DNA of 64,000 nt from Eurosta solidaginis. Lineage: Eukaryota > Arthropoda > Insecta > Diptera > Tephritidae. Both the position numbers and the translations under genes were made by a program. The stretch is taken from positions 50,440,779 to 50,504,778 of the forward strand of contig NC_090319.1 in the NCBI RefSeq assembly GCF_040869045.1, in the 5' to 3' direction. Below the pieces are notes generated by a model. It ran no database searches, was not told where the DNA came from, and saw only the letters and a list, made by a program, of their open reading frames with translations. Each line of letters begins with the position of its first letter. Position 1 is the stretch's first letter. Positions 32,761-46,144 of this stretch are shown here, piece by piece.

Positions 32761-33330
32761 ATGGACATTATACATATAATAAATAATGCAACTTTAAACG
32801 TCAATGTAAAGTATGACGTTAACAAATTGGTATTCAACAATAATAATAACAATATTAATATACTATACTTAAATATACAAAGCATTAGAAATAAGGTAAA
32901 CGAGTTAGATATGTTGATTCACCAGAAATTAATCGAGGGTAAAACTATTCATATAATAGCGCTAAGTGAAATATGGATATATGAAAATGAAAACAAGTAT
33001 TTTAATCTGAGAGATTATAATGCTTATTTTGCAAATCGAACATCCAATAGAGCAGGTGGATGCGCCATTTTCATACATAAAACTATTCCGTCCTCATTAG
33101 TATATAAAATTGAATATGAAGGAAGCAGCTGTTTGACCGTAAAATTAATCAAAGCAAATATGCATGTATCATGTATCTATAGATTCTGCGCTTCCGATAT
33201 TGGTTCTTTCGCTGAAAAGTTTGAGAGTGAAGTTTTGAAATATAAGAGATCCATCATAGTTGGTGATTTTAACCTAAACCTACTACAATCAAATAACGAC
33301 ATCATTAATTATGTGAACACCGTATTTAGC
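32761..33330 (+). pseudogene. LINE ORF2 endonuclease domain, truncated
   Basis: An APE-type endonuclease N-terminus: NILYLNIQSIRNKVNELD (the first Asn), IIALSEIW (catalytic Glu), GGCAIFIHK, IVGDFNLNLL (Asp and Asn). It starts 59 bp after ORF1, as expected of a two-ORF LINE. It is cut off at about 33330 by a Helentron-like fragment; no reverse transcriptase follows in this window. Confidence 0.75.
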
Positions 33331-33643
33331 AAAATTTTCGATATCGAAAAAGTGGGCGTGGTTATAGTCCGATATCGTTCATTTTTAATAGTGATCTGAG
33401 ATGAGTGCCCAGGAACCTACATACCAAATTTCATCAAGATACCTCAAAATTTACTCAAGTTATCGTGTTAACGGACAGACGGACGGACGGACGGACGGAT
33501 ATGGCTCACTCAATTCTTTTTTCGATACTGATGATTTTGATATATGGAAGTCTTTATCTATCTCAATTCCTTTATACCTGTACAACCAACCGTTATCCGA
33601 TCAAAGTTAATATACTCTGTGAGCTCTGCTCAACTGAGTATAA
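33331..33643 (+). mobile_element. Right-end fragment of Helentron/DINE-like element
   Basis: Begins inside the family (TTTTCGATATCGAAAAAGTG) and runs through GGACGGACGG to the terminal hairpin CAACTGAGTATAA. The left part is absent, so it is truncated or arose by abortive transposition. Confidence 0.65.
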
Positions 33644-34491
33644 AAAAAGATATAAAAAAAATCTGAAATTTTTGTACTGGATTTTCCGGACGAATATTGA
33701 CAGCCATGTAAGAAATGTATTCATAAATCATACAAATTTTAAAAGGCAAATAAATAAAAAGTCGATACCTGAGCTTGTCGGCCTAGGGGCTAACCACTAA
33801 CGTACATGGGATACATAATAATTAACTGTAATTGAGTAAACTGTCTGTCATGTAACCCTCAACTTACCAGCCAATTTTACATCGCCGTTTCTTTATCTTT
33901 AAATATTTTATATACATATATACATTTTACCAGCCCCACAAATATTCTCGGAGCAATCCTACCTTAGCCTTCACTATAGCAGGCACCTTGTCGTCCTTAA
34001 CCGAACTCCATAGCGCCCTACTTTGGGACTGAGCGGTTAAGGGCCTACACCGAAACCAGGGTGTTAAGTGGACCGTGCCTATTGGATGATTTGCAGGCAG
34101 GGGGTATTTTCCGCTGTATATGAATGGAGCCTTCCCAATAACAGGCCGCCTCGGGATTTAATGACGGCCTTGCAATAGCAAGGGGCGCTGTTTTGGCGGA
34201 CGGTTTTTATCCCGCATTTTTAAAATTAGACCTCTGAGCCCGCCTTGTCGTACTTTAAAACAAAGTACGGATGAAAAGGAAAGGGCGTTTTTTACAAAAT
34301 CTCTTGCAAGAATACAATAATTGCACTAAAACCATTTGACAAAATCAAAAGCTAACCAAATTCAAACAATTGCTGCATTACGTTCAATCCTTAGAAATTG
34401 TTCAAATACAAAAATGTTTTTCTTTAAAAATAGCAAAATAAACGTTTATTTAAAAAAGGTTTACATAAAATAATGTAAATTTTGTATTTTT
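33644..34491. other. Unassigned segment, partly GC-rich
   Basis: 33960-34260 is richer in G+C than its surroundings and contains GGACTGAGCGGTTAAGGGCC and GGCGGACGGTTTTTATCCCG. It matches nothing else in the window and has no long frame. It may be an untranslated part of a retroelement; I cannot assign it. Confidence 0.35.
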
Positions 34492-34957
34492 TTAATATAC
34501 ATATAAATGGGCGTTCAACCGACTTAGGGTGATTTCCCACTCAGTAGTCGATTTATAAAAACACCCTTCATTTAAAAAGGTTAGAACTTCTGTATTAGTT
34601 GTAACTGTAAAAATAGTCGGATAAAGGCAGTTCACACAACCCAGACTCCATGATGCCACCGCACTAAATTGTCCATCTACAACGCCCGGTGCCCCAGAAT
34701 CTTCAACGCACACATCAGCTGTATCATGAGTAGCACAAATCACTGATTGTGGCAAAGTTATTCCTGCCACACTGTAAAGATTCACACAATCACTATATAG
34801 TAATGAATCCATGACAGTAGATTTGAGCATATTCGAAGTTGTCCTTATAATGTATTGATACCAAATGAGGACTATCCTTTATATTCCAGTAACTGCGGTC
34901 TATTATGCGATATTCCGAATTCGTCCGCCCGAGTGCGGAATAATTGCGAAAATTCAT
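34492..34957 (-). pseudogene. Serine protease homolog relic B3 (A-like)
   Basis: Signal peptide and RIIxxRxYWNIKDSPHLV-like start, then a jump to ILKSTVMDSLLYSDCVNLYS, VICATHDTADVC, VEDSGAP, GVVDGQFSAVAS and PTIFTVTTNTEVLTFLNE. Unlike A1 and A2 the frame after GVVD is intact. The C-terminal codons are altered by a small deletion, extending the frame. It is embedded in B-type flanks. Confidence 0.65.
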
Positions 34958-35478
34958 TTTAGTTTAAGACTATTTCCACCGCCTTTTAGGTATAAAGGAC
35001 ACCAAGACCAATTTTGTGGATGCTGTTTATACATAATTGGGTTGTGTGAATGAAAAATAAGCAAACACGTTTCCTTCTAGATTCCAGGAATTTGAACAAT
35101 AAAAACACTTCCTCATTTGAATTAAAGCTATATAGAATGGAAAGTTTTATTTTTTTTTCACTCAACCCATTTAACCTTGAGTCGATTTTTGGTTAGAAGT
35201 GCCTGATTAAAATTTCAATGCCCTTAATGATGAAAAATATTTACACAGCTTTTAAAATGATATTTCTATAGAAATTTCTCATTATATTAGCTTTATATTT
35301 TTATGAAAAGAACAAAGCGTACACTTAACTACCCTGCAAAAAATTCGAATAGTCTAGGATGAATTCGGGATGAGTCGCAAAGGAATATGCGACTATAGCC
35401 AGTTCTGAGCTCTTTATATGGGTTGGACTGATCCTTTTTGTTTGAGCATATCCTATGGAGAGACCAATTGTACCTGTT

Positions 35479-35742
35479 CATACCTGAACGGGTACTGTCG
35501 GACTGGTCCTCTTTATACCCCTACGGGTACTGTCGGACAGATCCTTTTGTACTGTTCGATATTTCCTCTTTGTTCCCTTTTGGGTACTGTTCAACGCGTC
35601 CTCTTTGTACCCCTGCGGGTATTATCAGACAGATTCCCTTTGCTCGCCTATGGTTACTGTCGGACAAGTCCTCTTTTACTCGTACGAGAATTCTTACGGA
35701 TTTTATAATTTTTTAAAATTTAATACAATATTCTAATTTTTT
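35479..35742. repeat. 35-bp minisatellite cassette, copy 7
   Basis: B-type array, near-identical to 20010-20274. Confidence 0.75.
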
Positions 35743-36275
35743 TATACTAAGCTGAGCAGAGCTCACAGAGTATATTAATTTTGTTCGCATAACGGTACCC
35801 CGTAACGACATAAACTAATCGAGATAGATATAGACTTCTATATATCAAAATGATCTGGGCGAAAAAAGAAATTCATTTAGCCATGTCCGTCCGTCCGTCA
35901 GTCCGTCTGTAAATGAACCCAAGAACTTGAGTAAATTTTGAGGTCTCTTAATGAAATTTGGTATGTAAGTTCCTGGGCACTCATCTCAGATCGCTAGTTA
36001 AAAGGAACGAAATCGGACTATAACCACGCCCACTTTTTCGATATCGAAAACTTCGAAAAACCGAAAAAGTGCGATAATTCATTACCAAAGACGGATAAAG
36101 CGATGAAACTTGGTAGGTGGGTTGACCTTATGATGCAGAATAGAAAATTAGTATAATTTTGGACAATGGGCGTGGCACCGCCCACTTTCAAAAGAAGGTA
36201 ATTTAAAAGTTTTGCAAACTGTAATTTGGCAGCTGAGTACGTAATGTTCGGTTACATCCGAACTTAGCCTTCTCT
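35743..36275 (-). mobile_element. Short Helentron/DINE-like element, unit B3
   Basis: Same element and position as 20275-20806. Confidence 0.65.
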
Positions 36276-36829
36276 TATTTCTTTATGTTTAATTTAACCA
36301 AAGGTTTAACATTTTAATATTTTTAGAATAGCTTGACCAATCTTTGCTGCACAATTAAATGCTAGAATGGTCTAACAATTACATACTTATTTGAATTCAT
36401 ATTCTTGGATAGCAATAAATGAAAGCATTGATCAGTTCTGCTCAACATTTTTTATATGGAATGGATGTACGAATCACAATACATTTACAAAATTGTATGT
36501 GCACTGAAACTTTTTTTGTTTTTAAAAAAATATATTTAAAAAATTTTAATTGTTTGAGGTCGGAAAAAGTTGAATATTTGGTTTCATGTTACAAAATTTT
36601 TTCTACGAATTTCAATCAAGTGAGAGGGTGCAAAATTAAGCTCAGTAAATAATAAATTATAAATCAAGTTTTTGAAGGCCTTAAAATTTACCAATCTGTG
36701 TAAAACATACTTTTTGGGTGTCCTCTTCGAAAGAGTGAATTGTATGTGAAATATTATATTCACAAACATAAAAATAAAACTTTAAACTTTTGTGTTGAAA
36801 AATTGAAGACGGCAAAAGAAGTTAAAGAA

Positions 36830-36969
36830 ATGGCGTCAAAAACAAGAACAAATAAAAAACACAACAATAAACAAAACATTTCAGTTTCAAGTGATTCGAG
36901 TGATAATGAAACTACTTCTGTTGACCTATCTTCGATAATAGGAAAACTAAACAAAGAATTTAAAATACA
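36830..36969 (+). pseudogene. LINE ORF1 5' part, cut at duplication junction (B3)
   Basis: Same as 21361-21500, including the identical cut after KLNKEFKIQ. Confidence 0.6.
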
Positions 36970-37115
36970 ACATTTAAATATTTTTAGGATAACATGACCA
37001 ATATTTGCTGCATAATTAAAAGCTAGACTTGTTTATAATATATATATATAAATGGGCGTTCAACCGACTTAGGGTAATTTTCCACTCCTAGTCGATTTAT
37101 AATGACATCCTGCAA

Positions 37116-37544
37116 TTAAGACTTCATCGCTTCATTTAAAAAGTGTAGAACTGCTATATTAGTTGTAAATGTAAAAACATTCGGATAAAGGGAGTTCGCA
37201 CAACCCAGATTATAAGATGTCACCGGACTAAATTGACATCCACAACGCCCGGTGCCCCAGAATCTTCAACGCACACATCAGCTGTATCATGAGCAGCACA
37301 AATCACTGATTGTGGCAAAGTTATTCCTGCCACACTGTAAAGATTCACACAATCACTATATAGTAATGAATCCATGACAGTAGATTTGAGTATATTCGAA
37401 GTTGTTATAATGTATTTATACCAAATAAGGACTATCCTTTATATTCCAGTAACGGCCGCCTATTATGCGATATTCCGAATTCGTAGAAGTCAAAAAGCAG
37501 CTAAGCATGACAAACCCGAGTGCGGAATACTTGCGAAAATTCAT
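37116..37544 (-). pseudogene. Truncated serine protease homolog relic A3
   Basis: Same structure as A1 and A2, including the frame loss after GVVD. It begins unit A3, which leads into duplication block X rather than into a second B. Confidence 0.7.
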
Positions 37545-37849
37545 TTTAGTTTAAGACTATTTCCACCGCCTTTTAGGTATAAAGGACACCAAGATCAATT
37601 TTGTGGACGCTGTTTATACATAATTGGGTTGTGTGAATGAAAAATAAGCAAACACGTTTCCTTCTAGATTCCAGGAATTTGAACAATAAAAACACTTCCT
37701 CATTTGAATTAAAGCTATATAGAATGGAAAATTTTATTTTTTTTCACTCAACCCATTTAACCTTGAGTAGATTTTTGGTTAGAAGTGCCTAATTAAAATT
37801 TCAATGCCCTTAATGATGAAAAATATTTACACAGCTTTTTAAAATGATG

Positions 37850-38450
37850 TTTCTGTAGAAATTTGTCATTATATTAGCTTTATATTTCAATGAAATGAAC
37901 AAAGCGTACACTTAATACCCTGCAAAAAACTCGACTAGTCTAGAATGAATCCGGGATGAGTTACAATGGAGTATGTGCCCTGCAAAAAATGCGATTAGTC
38001 TAGGATAAATCCGGGATGAGTCGCAAAGGAATATGCGACTATAGCCAGTTTTGATCTCTTTACTTATATGGGTTGGACTGATCCCTTTTGATTGAGCATG
38101 TCCTATGGAGAGACCAATTGTACCTGTTCATACCTGAACGGGCAGTATCGGACTAGTCCTCTTTATACCCTTACGGGTACTGTCGGACAGTTCCTTTTTG
38201 TACTGTTCGATATTTCCTCTTTTTTCCCCTATGGGAAGTGTCCAACAGTCCTTTTTTGTCGGACATATTCTCTTCGTACCTCTACAGCCAAAGGCACACA
38301 ATTCTCTTTTGTTCGACTATGGGTACTGTCGGACAAGTCCTTTTTCTACCCGTACGGATTCTACTTCTTACGGATTTTAAAATTCTTTTAACTCTAATAC
38401 AATATTCTTAATTTTTTTTGTAAAAGTGTTGTAGAATAATAAAAACAAAA
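37850..38450. repeat. 35-bp minisatellite cassette, copy 8
   Basis: Doubled leader and then an array at about 38130-38380 closely matching copy 1 at 300-545, which confirms that block X starts to the left of this cassette in both duplications. Confidence 0.75.
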
Positions 38451-38650
38451 CAAATATTACGATAATGGAACATGTGGTCCTAGGATTTTTCTTAAATAAT
38501 GCTATTAAAACACATTTAATCTTTTTATTTTATTCATTTCCTTGCTGTTTGTTTTTTATTGTTTTTTTTTTTTCAATTGGCTACATACATTTCAAACTGA
38601 CTGATGCCAAATATACACAAAAGGGACTATAGGGGATCAATTAAACCCCA

Positions 38651-39824
38651 ATGTGGACAAAAGAGATCAATCGCAGACCGCTCTCCTTAGGGATTAGTTG
38701 CACGATTTTTTGCAGGGTGAGTGATGTAGAAAAATAAGTTTTGTAGATGTAAAATACGTATAAATAGAAGAAAGAAATCAATAAAGAATGAATTATTCAA
38801 TGTGCTTCGGATAGCACTCGCCAAATAGTAAATTCTTTTGATTTTGGTTTTTTAGTGGTTTGCTGCTTTTGAATCTGCTCACCATTTTCAGAGTATATTT
38901 GCTGAAGACTAAAGGTCTTTAGCTGGTTATTCATTAATATTCATCGGTTTTCGTACGGAGCTCTGAGGGAAGCTGTCATCCGTTAGGATGTATTGTATCA
39001 CAGTTGCCTGCCTACCCTCTTGTCTTTTGTCGCAGGTGATAAAGTTTTTCGGCTTGATTTAATCGGGGATGATAACCATAGACCGCTGTAAACATATCGC
39101 TAAATGCTGGTCAATCTTCATAACTACCGTGGAATATTTCGGTGTCGTGGTTGAGGTGATTTAGTAGGGGTCTCAATAATTGCATGGAGTCGTTAATTTG
39201 CGACATGCAATATTCATAACTTTTAGGGCATTTTTGATATTTATGCTATATCGAAGTTGTAGACACTTTGTGGAATGAGGAAAGGGATACGTTTTATAGG
39301 AATATACTAGAGCTGTTGGGTTTTTACCTTAAGGAGTAATTCTGTTTAGTCACCTATCAGGTTTGCTCACATTTAGAGTAAAAATTCTCCATTGTATTAC
39401 TTTCGGAAATGAAAGTGTGTAGACTTCAGTCGGGTCCACCAGTGGGGAGCGATTCATTTTTATTTTCCACTCCCATTTTTTGATTTTAAAAATACAATTG
39501 GTATTTGTGAAGAAAATTAGACTTACCCCTGCAGAAAATTATACTCGCCTCACTCACTCATTTAGAAAAGCTACTTACCTGGAAAGGAAATTATACTCAC
39601 CTGTGAAAATTTCACAAACCGTAATTTATTAAAAAACAAAACTTATGACACTAAAGATCCCTGTGAAAAGTGTTGCAAAAGCAAATATATAGATGGACGT
39701 GTTTATATCCACAGTAGAGCGTGCAAAATTTTTAAGAAGTGTTGTACAAAATCAAATCTGCACAATCATATTTTTTTGACCACGCGCAGTAGGCCTGCAC
39801 TTAAAACAAAAAAAAAAAAAAAAA
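38651..39824. other. Block X left part, copy 2
   Basis: Matches 3231-4260 with indels, including an extra stretch near 38920-39040. No gene is seen. Confidence 0.6.
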
Positions 39825-41745
39825 CAAGTAAGGAAGGCTAAGTTCGAGTGTAACCGAACATTACATACTCAGCTGAGAGCTATGGAGACAAAATAAGGGA
39901 AAATCACCATGTAGGAAAATGAAACTGGGGTAACCCTGGAATGTGTTTGTATGACATGTGTATCAAACGGAAGGTATTAAAGAATCTTTTAAGAGGGAAT
40001 GGGCCATAGTTCTATAGGGGAAACGTTTTTTAGGGATATCGCCATAAAGTTGGACCAGGGCTGACTCTAGAATTTGTTTGTACGATATGGGTATTAAATG
40101 AAAGGTGCTAATGGGTATTTTAAAATGGAGTGGGCCTTAGTTCTATAGGTGGACGCCTTTTCGAGATATCTCCATAAAGATGGACCAGGGGTGACTCTGG
40201 AATTTGTTTGTACGATATGGATATCAAATTAAAGGTGTTAATGAGTATTTTAAAAGGGAGTGGGCCTTAGTTCTATAGGTGGACGCGTTTTCGAGATATC
40301 GCCATAAAGGTGGACCAGGGGTGACTCTAGAATTTATTTGTACGATATGGGTATCAAGTTAAAAGTGTTAATGAGGGTTTTAAAAGGGAGTGGCCCTTAG
40401 TTGTATATGTGAAGGCGTTTTCGAGATATCGACCAAAATGTACACCAGGGTGACCCAGAACATCATCTGTCGGGTACCGCTAACAGTATTCCTGCCAAGA
40501 TTCGAAGGGCTTTTGATTTCGCCCTGCAGAACTTTTTCATTTTCTTCTACTTAATATGGTAGGTGTCACACCCACTTTACAAAGTTTTTTTCTAAAGTTA
40601 TATTTTGTGTCAATAAACTAATCCAAATACCATGTTTCATCACTATTTTCGTCTTTTGGTATATAATTATGGCATTTTTTTCATTTTTCGTAATTTTCGA
40701 TATCGAAAAAGTGGGCGTGGTCATAGTCGGATTTCGGCCATTTTTTACACCAATACAAAGTGAGTTCAGATAAGTACGTGAACTGAATTTAGTAAAGATA
40801 TATCGATTTTTGCTCAAGTTATCGTGTTAAAGGCCGAGCGGAAGGACAGACGGTCGACTGTGTATAAAAACTGCGCGCGGCTTCAACCGGTTTCGCCTTT
40901 TTTCACAGAAAAGAGTTATCGTCCTAGAATCTAAGCCCCTACCAAATTTCACAGGGATAGGTAAATTTTTGTTCGACTTATGGCATTAAAATATCCTAGA
41001 CAAATTAAATGAAAAAGGGCGGAGCCACGCCCATTTTGAAATTTTCTGTTATTTTTGTATTTTGTTGCACCATGAATGTTGACATAATTTACTTATATAC
41101 TGTAAACATATTAAATATTTTGTTAAAATTTGACTTTAAAAAAAATTTTTTTTAAGTGGGCGTGGTCGTTCTCCGATTTTGCTAATTTTTATTAAGCATA
41201 CACATATAGTAATAGGAGTAACGTTCATGCCAAATTTCATCATGATATCTTCAACGACTGCCAAATTACAGCTTGCAAACCTTTTAAATTACCTTCTTTT
41301 AAAAGTGGGCGGTGCCACGCCCATTGTCCAAACTTTTACTAATTTTCTTTCTGCGTCATAAGTTCAACTTCACCTAACAAGTTTCATCGCTTTATCCGTC
41401 TTTGGTAATGAATTATCGCACTTTTTCGGTTTTTCGAAATTTTTCGATATCGAAAAAGTGGGCGTGGTTATAGTCCGATATCGTTCATTTTAAATAGCGA
41501 TCTGAGATGAGTGCCCAGGAACCTACATACCAAATTTCATCAAGATACCTCAAAATTTACTCAAGTTAACGGACAGACGGACGGACGAACGGACGGACGG
41601 GCATGGCTCAATCAAATTTTTTTTCGATACTGATGATTTTGATATATGGAAGTCTATATCTATCTCGATTCCTTTATACCTGTACAACCAACCGTTATCC
41701 AATCAAAGTTAATATACTCTGTGAGCTCTGCTCAACTGAGTATAA
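39825..41745 (+). mobile_element. Helentron/DINE-like element inserted in A-run
   Basis: CAAGTAAGGAAGGCTAAG start, hairpin GTTCGAGTGTAACCGAAC, a short minisatellite (about four units, 39940-40400), and a complete right hairpin ending CAACTGAGTATAA. The empty site is the A-run followed by TAACAACACC at about 4243-4280. No target duplication. Confidence 0.8.
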
Positions 41746-42384
41746 TAACAACACCAAGGCGATCATGCATGTAAAGTAAATCAAAATAGTCATATTGTTT
41801 ATTGAGTCATAAAATGTAATTTATTGCAATGTTAAAATGTTATTTTTATAGGGTGCACTATTCCAAGGAAGATATTGAAGTTCTGCTGATATAATAGATT
41901 TAGTATTTTGCAGTAAATTGTCCCTATTCTTTTTTCCATCACTGTAAGTATTTGCACAATTAAATTGATATATTAATTTGGGAACGATTATGTGATGTGT
42001 GATAACCGTATTTTTAAGGAACAAATAGAAAAAAGTATAAAGGCTATACCTAATTAGTTCTATCTGTTTTCAAACTGCTAATTAGTTCTATTGTATTCTC
42101 CTGCCACCATAGTTGGGGGCAGTGCACTGAATTTTGAGCAACAACACTGCTGGAAACTTAGTGGGTTGACATAATCAAGATCTTGTATTAAGTGTTAATG
42201 TGGCGTTTATTTAATCCGATTTAAACGTCTGTTCATTTTTAATATATTCGTTAAATTTAATGAGCTTAAGACGGCATCTATAGGAATACAGAAATTGAGT
42301 CAGGCGCTCGATTTACAAAAACTATGGCACAAAGCGCCTACGTTTTTTTCTCAATAATACTAGTATTTTTCATTCGTTATTGTT

Positions 42385-43219
42385 ATACTCAGCGTGATTT
42401 GCACACAGAGTATATTAACTTTGATTGGATAACGGTTGGTTGTACAGGTATAAAGGAATCGAGATAAATATAGACTTTCATATATCAAAATCATCAGTGT
42501 CGAAAATAAATTTGATTGAGCCATGTCCGTCCGTCCGTTAACACGATAACTTGAGTAAATATTGAGATATCTTCACCAAATTTGGTACACGAGCTTATCT
42601 GGACCCAGAATAGATTGGTATTGAAAATGAGTAAAATCGGATGATAACCACGCCCACTTTTTATATATATAAAATTTTGGAAAACACAAAAAACCTGATT
42701 ATTTAGTAAATAATACACCTAGAATGTTGAAATTTGACATTTGGACTGATATTGAGACTCTTGATAAAAATTTGAAAAAAATTTTAAAATGGGCATGGCA
42801 CCGCCCACTTGTGATAAAATCAATTTTACAAATATTATTAATCATAAATCAAAAATCGTTAAACCTATCGTAACAAAATTCGGCACAGAGGTTGCCTTTA
42901 CTATAAGGAATGCTTTGAAGAAAAATTAACGAAATCTGTTAAGGACTACGCCCACTTTTATATAAAATATTTTTAAAAGGGTCGTGGACGAAATTTTAAA
43001 AAATGGGCGTGGTACCCCCCTTTCTATGACTAAGGAATTTTCTATGTTTTGGGAGCCATAACTCGAAAAAAAATTAGTTCAGAATAGAACCATATGTATA
43101 TGTATTATTGCGCAGCCTTGTAACACTATTAAGCACACAAAACAAACAACAACAGCATTTCAAGTGTACAGCTGGGTATGCAATGTTCGGTTTCACCCAA
43201 ACTTAGACTTACTTACTTG
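42385..43219 (-). mobile_element. Short Helentron/DINE-like element (copy 2 of 4878-5698)
   Basis: Same ends and interior as its partner, plus a short extra CAGCTGGGTATGCAATG near the right end, which is closer to the family consensus. Confidence 0.65.
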
Positions 43220-45130
43220 TTTAAACTATATTTCTTTGTAACTCTCCTTTGCGCGCCTAACCTAGAGAGTTACAAACATATATAAAAGTGAAGCTAATAT
43301 AAGCGTGTAAAAGAGGTGCGTGTACTTATGTACGCGCGTGAGAAGTTATATTTCTTTGTCATCATTCAAAAATATATTTTAATTGCATGAAAATAATTAA
43401 TTTAAATAAAATAATAAGTGGACTGAAAAAAAAATCCCAGTTCAGTTTAAATTTAAACAAATAAATAAATAAATATTTGTTTTCTTACATTAAGTGTGGC
43501 AATTCGCGAATTAATCAAATGTTATTATTTTTAAGTTATGTCCACTGCCGTAGCATCTTCGAGTGATGACTGAATACTTCAGTTATCTATCAGTGGGTAA
43601 TGATAAAAAAGGCTACCTACATATATACGAAATTTAAGGCAAATCAAAACATGAAAAGAATTTGTTGGAATAGACCAGGTCTGGCCCGAAAGAAAAAAGA
43701 TCCTTAGTACTTATCTAGGCCAAAGGCCACCTACAGCCCAATGTTCAGGGAAATCGAACAGTGAATTGAATTTGATCGAATAGATCGGTCCCTGCCAATG
43801 CATGCCAATTTGGCATCATCATTTTTCACATTTTTTTGGTTTTTTTGTGTTGTTTTTTATATTTGTATAAGTTTTGTAAAAAAATGTAAATTAAAAATAG
43901 TTTTTGTTTTTAATTATTTATTAAAATACCTAAAAAATTTGACAAATTGTTCACCGCTTTGAGTATGACGGTGAGAAAAAACGGTGAAGATCGAGTGGAA
44001 CGGTGAACTTCACCGTCTTCTTACTTTCCACATAATTAATTTTCCATTGCAACATTTTTGACAACCGCTTTTTTGGCGCCACTTTCGAGGCGCCACCTTT
44101 AGGAAAATGGTTTAAAAGCAATAATGTCAAGAATTTGAAAATACTTTCGGCTGGTAAAACAAATTGGTGCTTTAGGGGGGATAGAACACAATTCAGGGAC
44201 CTAATCAAGTAAAAACGACTTCATAGCTCGAAATGGCATTATAAAAAAATGCAGATTTCGAAAACCAAAATAATACCAATTAAAAACCGGATATCAAATA
44301 TCCAAGCAAAAAAAATTTGATTTCGAATGATTTAAATAAAAAAAAAAATTTAATAAATGCAGTCTGCCCCTGAAGAATCTAGGAGATTAGCGAAACCTAG
44401 GGCTTGAATAGTCGAGTCCTTTGACTTGCACTAGAGCAAAATTTTGGTCATTTGCAGCCTATTTATATTACATACATATATAAAAAGTATTGACCAGCTT
44501 AATCAAATCTACTAAATTAAAAAACATTTTCCGAATCTCTCAAATCATAAGCTTCAAATTTAGGGGCGGACTTCACACCTTTTTGTTTTTAATGGGAACC
44601 AACAATTCACAGCGAACATACACACCAACTCACTTTTGTGTCACTTTTTTAAAATTTCACTCAACAATTTTTCCTAACGCGCATGAAGAAGTATAACCTA
44701 AAAGATGGCTTATTAAAAATAGAAAATGCAAAAAAACTGATCACAAGCTACACAATCGATAACTTCGTACTTAGCTAAAACATTTTAACACAAAAAATAA
44801 TAACTCTAAAATATGAATAAATTCGCGAAAGCAAAAATTCATAAATTATGGATATGACTGAAAACCAAAAACTAATTAATTGGCTATGGTGAGGTTCTGA
44901 CAAAAGCGGTATGCTACAATACCAATAATAAATACATTGATTTCCATAAGGTTGGTTGGATCAGCTGTTTTATACCGATATGGATCAGTCAAGTTTGCCT
45001 CATTTATTTCGTTATTTCCTTTTTGTCTCATGTTCTATTCATAAAGGATGGAATTTTAAAGCTATGTTTAAATTTTGATCTCGCAACCTGAGGCATTTGC
45101 ATGCGTCACATCTTAATTGAATACAACCAA
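43220..45130. other. Intergenic DNA of block X, copy 2
   Basis: Matches 5699-7625. The stretch around 6250-6330 of copy 1 is missing here. The palindrome is kept at 44000-44016. No gene is seen. Confidence 0.5.
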
Positions 45131-45168
45131 AGTTTTTTTTTTTTTTTTAAATCTCAATAACATTTTCA

Positions 45169-45960
45169 TTATTTATTTGTAAAGTCTATCGCATATTTAA
45201 TAAATTTTTGAACAAATTCATCATTTATATTGGTATATATAGTCGGATAATAGCCGTTGAAAGATTCCATCCCACCTGCTACCACAGCACAAAGTCGATC
45301 ATTCACAACGGCCGGTGCACCAGCATCTCCCCAACACGTATCACTTGCATAAGATCTTAAACAAATTACTGTTGTTGGGAAGTTCCTATCTGCCATCGCA
45401 TAACGAGTTCCATAAAGATCCGCACAATCGATGATTGGGACTACTTGAAATTCGGCTGATTGGAGTATATGCGAAGCTTGCTTACTGCCTGCAATTTGCG
45501 AACCCCATCCACTAACTCGCAATTTTACGCCCTCGTTTAAGTCATTATCGCAAAGTGATATTTTTTTTATTTTTCCGGACTCGCTAAAGCGGCCCTTCAA
45601 AAAAATCACAGCTAAATCCATTTCCTTCATTTCTATCAATCGTGGATTATAATCACATGGACGAATTATACGCAACACAGTGCGAATTACGTCTGCATCA
45701 CGTAAATCGGTTGCACCAGCTGCAACAGTGATGCGAGACTCGCTGAAACCTAACAAGCAAAATTCAGATGTAAGCACCTTCCTCCAACTGATTAAACTAC
45801 CAACGCAACGATGATCCCCGTCATAACGTATTGACACTAAATACGGACTATTCTTTATATTCCAGTATCTGCCACCTATTATGCGATTTTGCGAATTCGT
45901 TCTGGTCAAAAGATAGATAAGGAAGACAAACAGTATAGCGAATGAATCGAGTGACTTCAT
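45169..45960 (-). CDS. Secreted serine protease homolog (catalytically dead), copy 2
   Basis: 263 residues, same length as copy 1. Signal peptide 1-23, R26 then IIGG 27-30. Phe67 replaces the catalytic His in LTSEFC, Asp115 is present, and Ala213 replaces Ser in GDAGAP. Here Cys209 (DTCWGD) is kept, so all three common S1 disulfides can form (52-68, 179-200, 209-224); Cys102 and Cys137 remain. It differs from copy 1 at 24 residues, 15 of them between 73 and 133. A poly-T run (A-run in gene sense) and AATAAA-like sequence follow the stop. The upstream SINE at 46145-46468 is in the same place as in copy 1. An intact frame after duplication suggests it may still be under constraint. Function unknown; likely extracellular. 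Confidence 0.9.
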   Translation of the reverse strand: MKSLDSFAILFVFLIYLLTRTNSQNRIIGGRYWNIKNSPYLVSIRYDGDHRCVGSLISWRKVLTSEFCLLGFSESRITVAAGATDLRDADVIRTVLRIIRPCDYNPRLIEMKEMDLAVIFLKGRFSESGKIKKISLCDNDLNEGVKLRVSGWGSQIAGSKQASHILQSAEFQVVPIIDCADLYGTRYAMADRNFPTTVICLRSYASDTCWGDAGAPAVVNDRLCAVVAGGMESFNGYYPTIYTNINDEFVQKFIKYAIDFTNK

Positions 45961-46144
45961 TTTAATTTAAGATTTTCTGTCGATTTTTAAGTTTAAATTG
46001 AAGCATGGTAAAATTTGTGGGTGCTATTTATTCAAAATTTTGTTGTGTAAATAAAAATGAGTTTTGACACAGGAATATATCGGTACTCTGATGTTTGTGA
46101 GTGTACCCAGCCTGTAGCAGCAATATAGAAGTATGACGAATATG

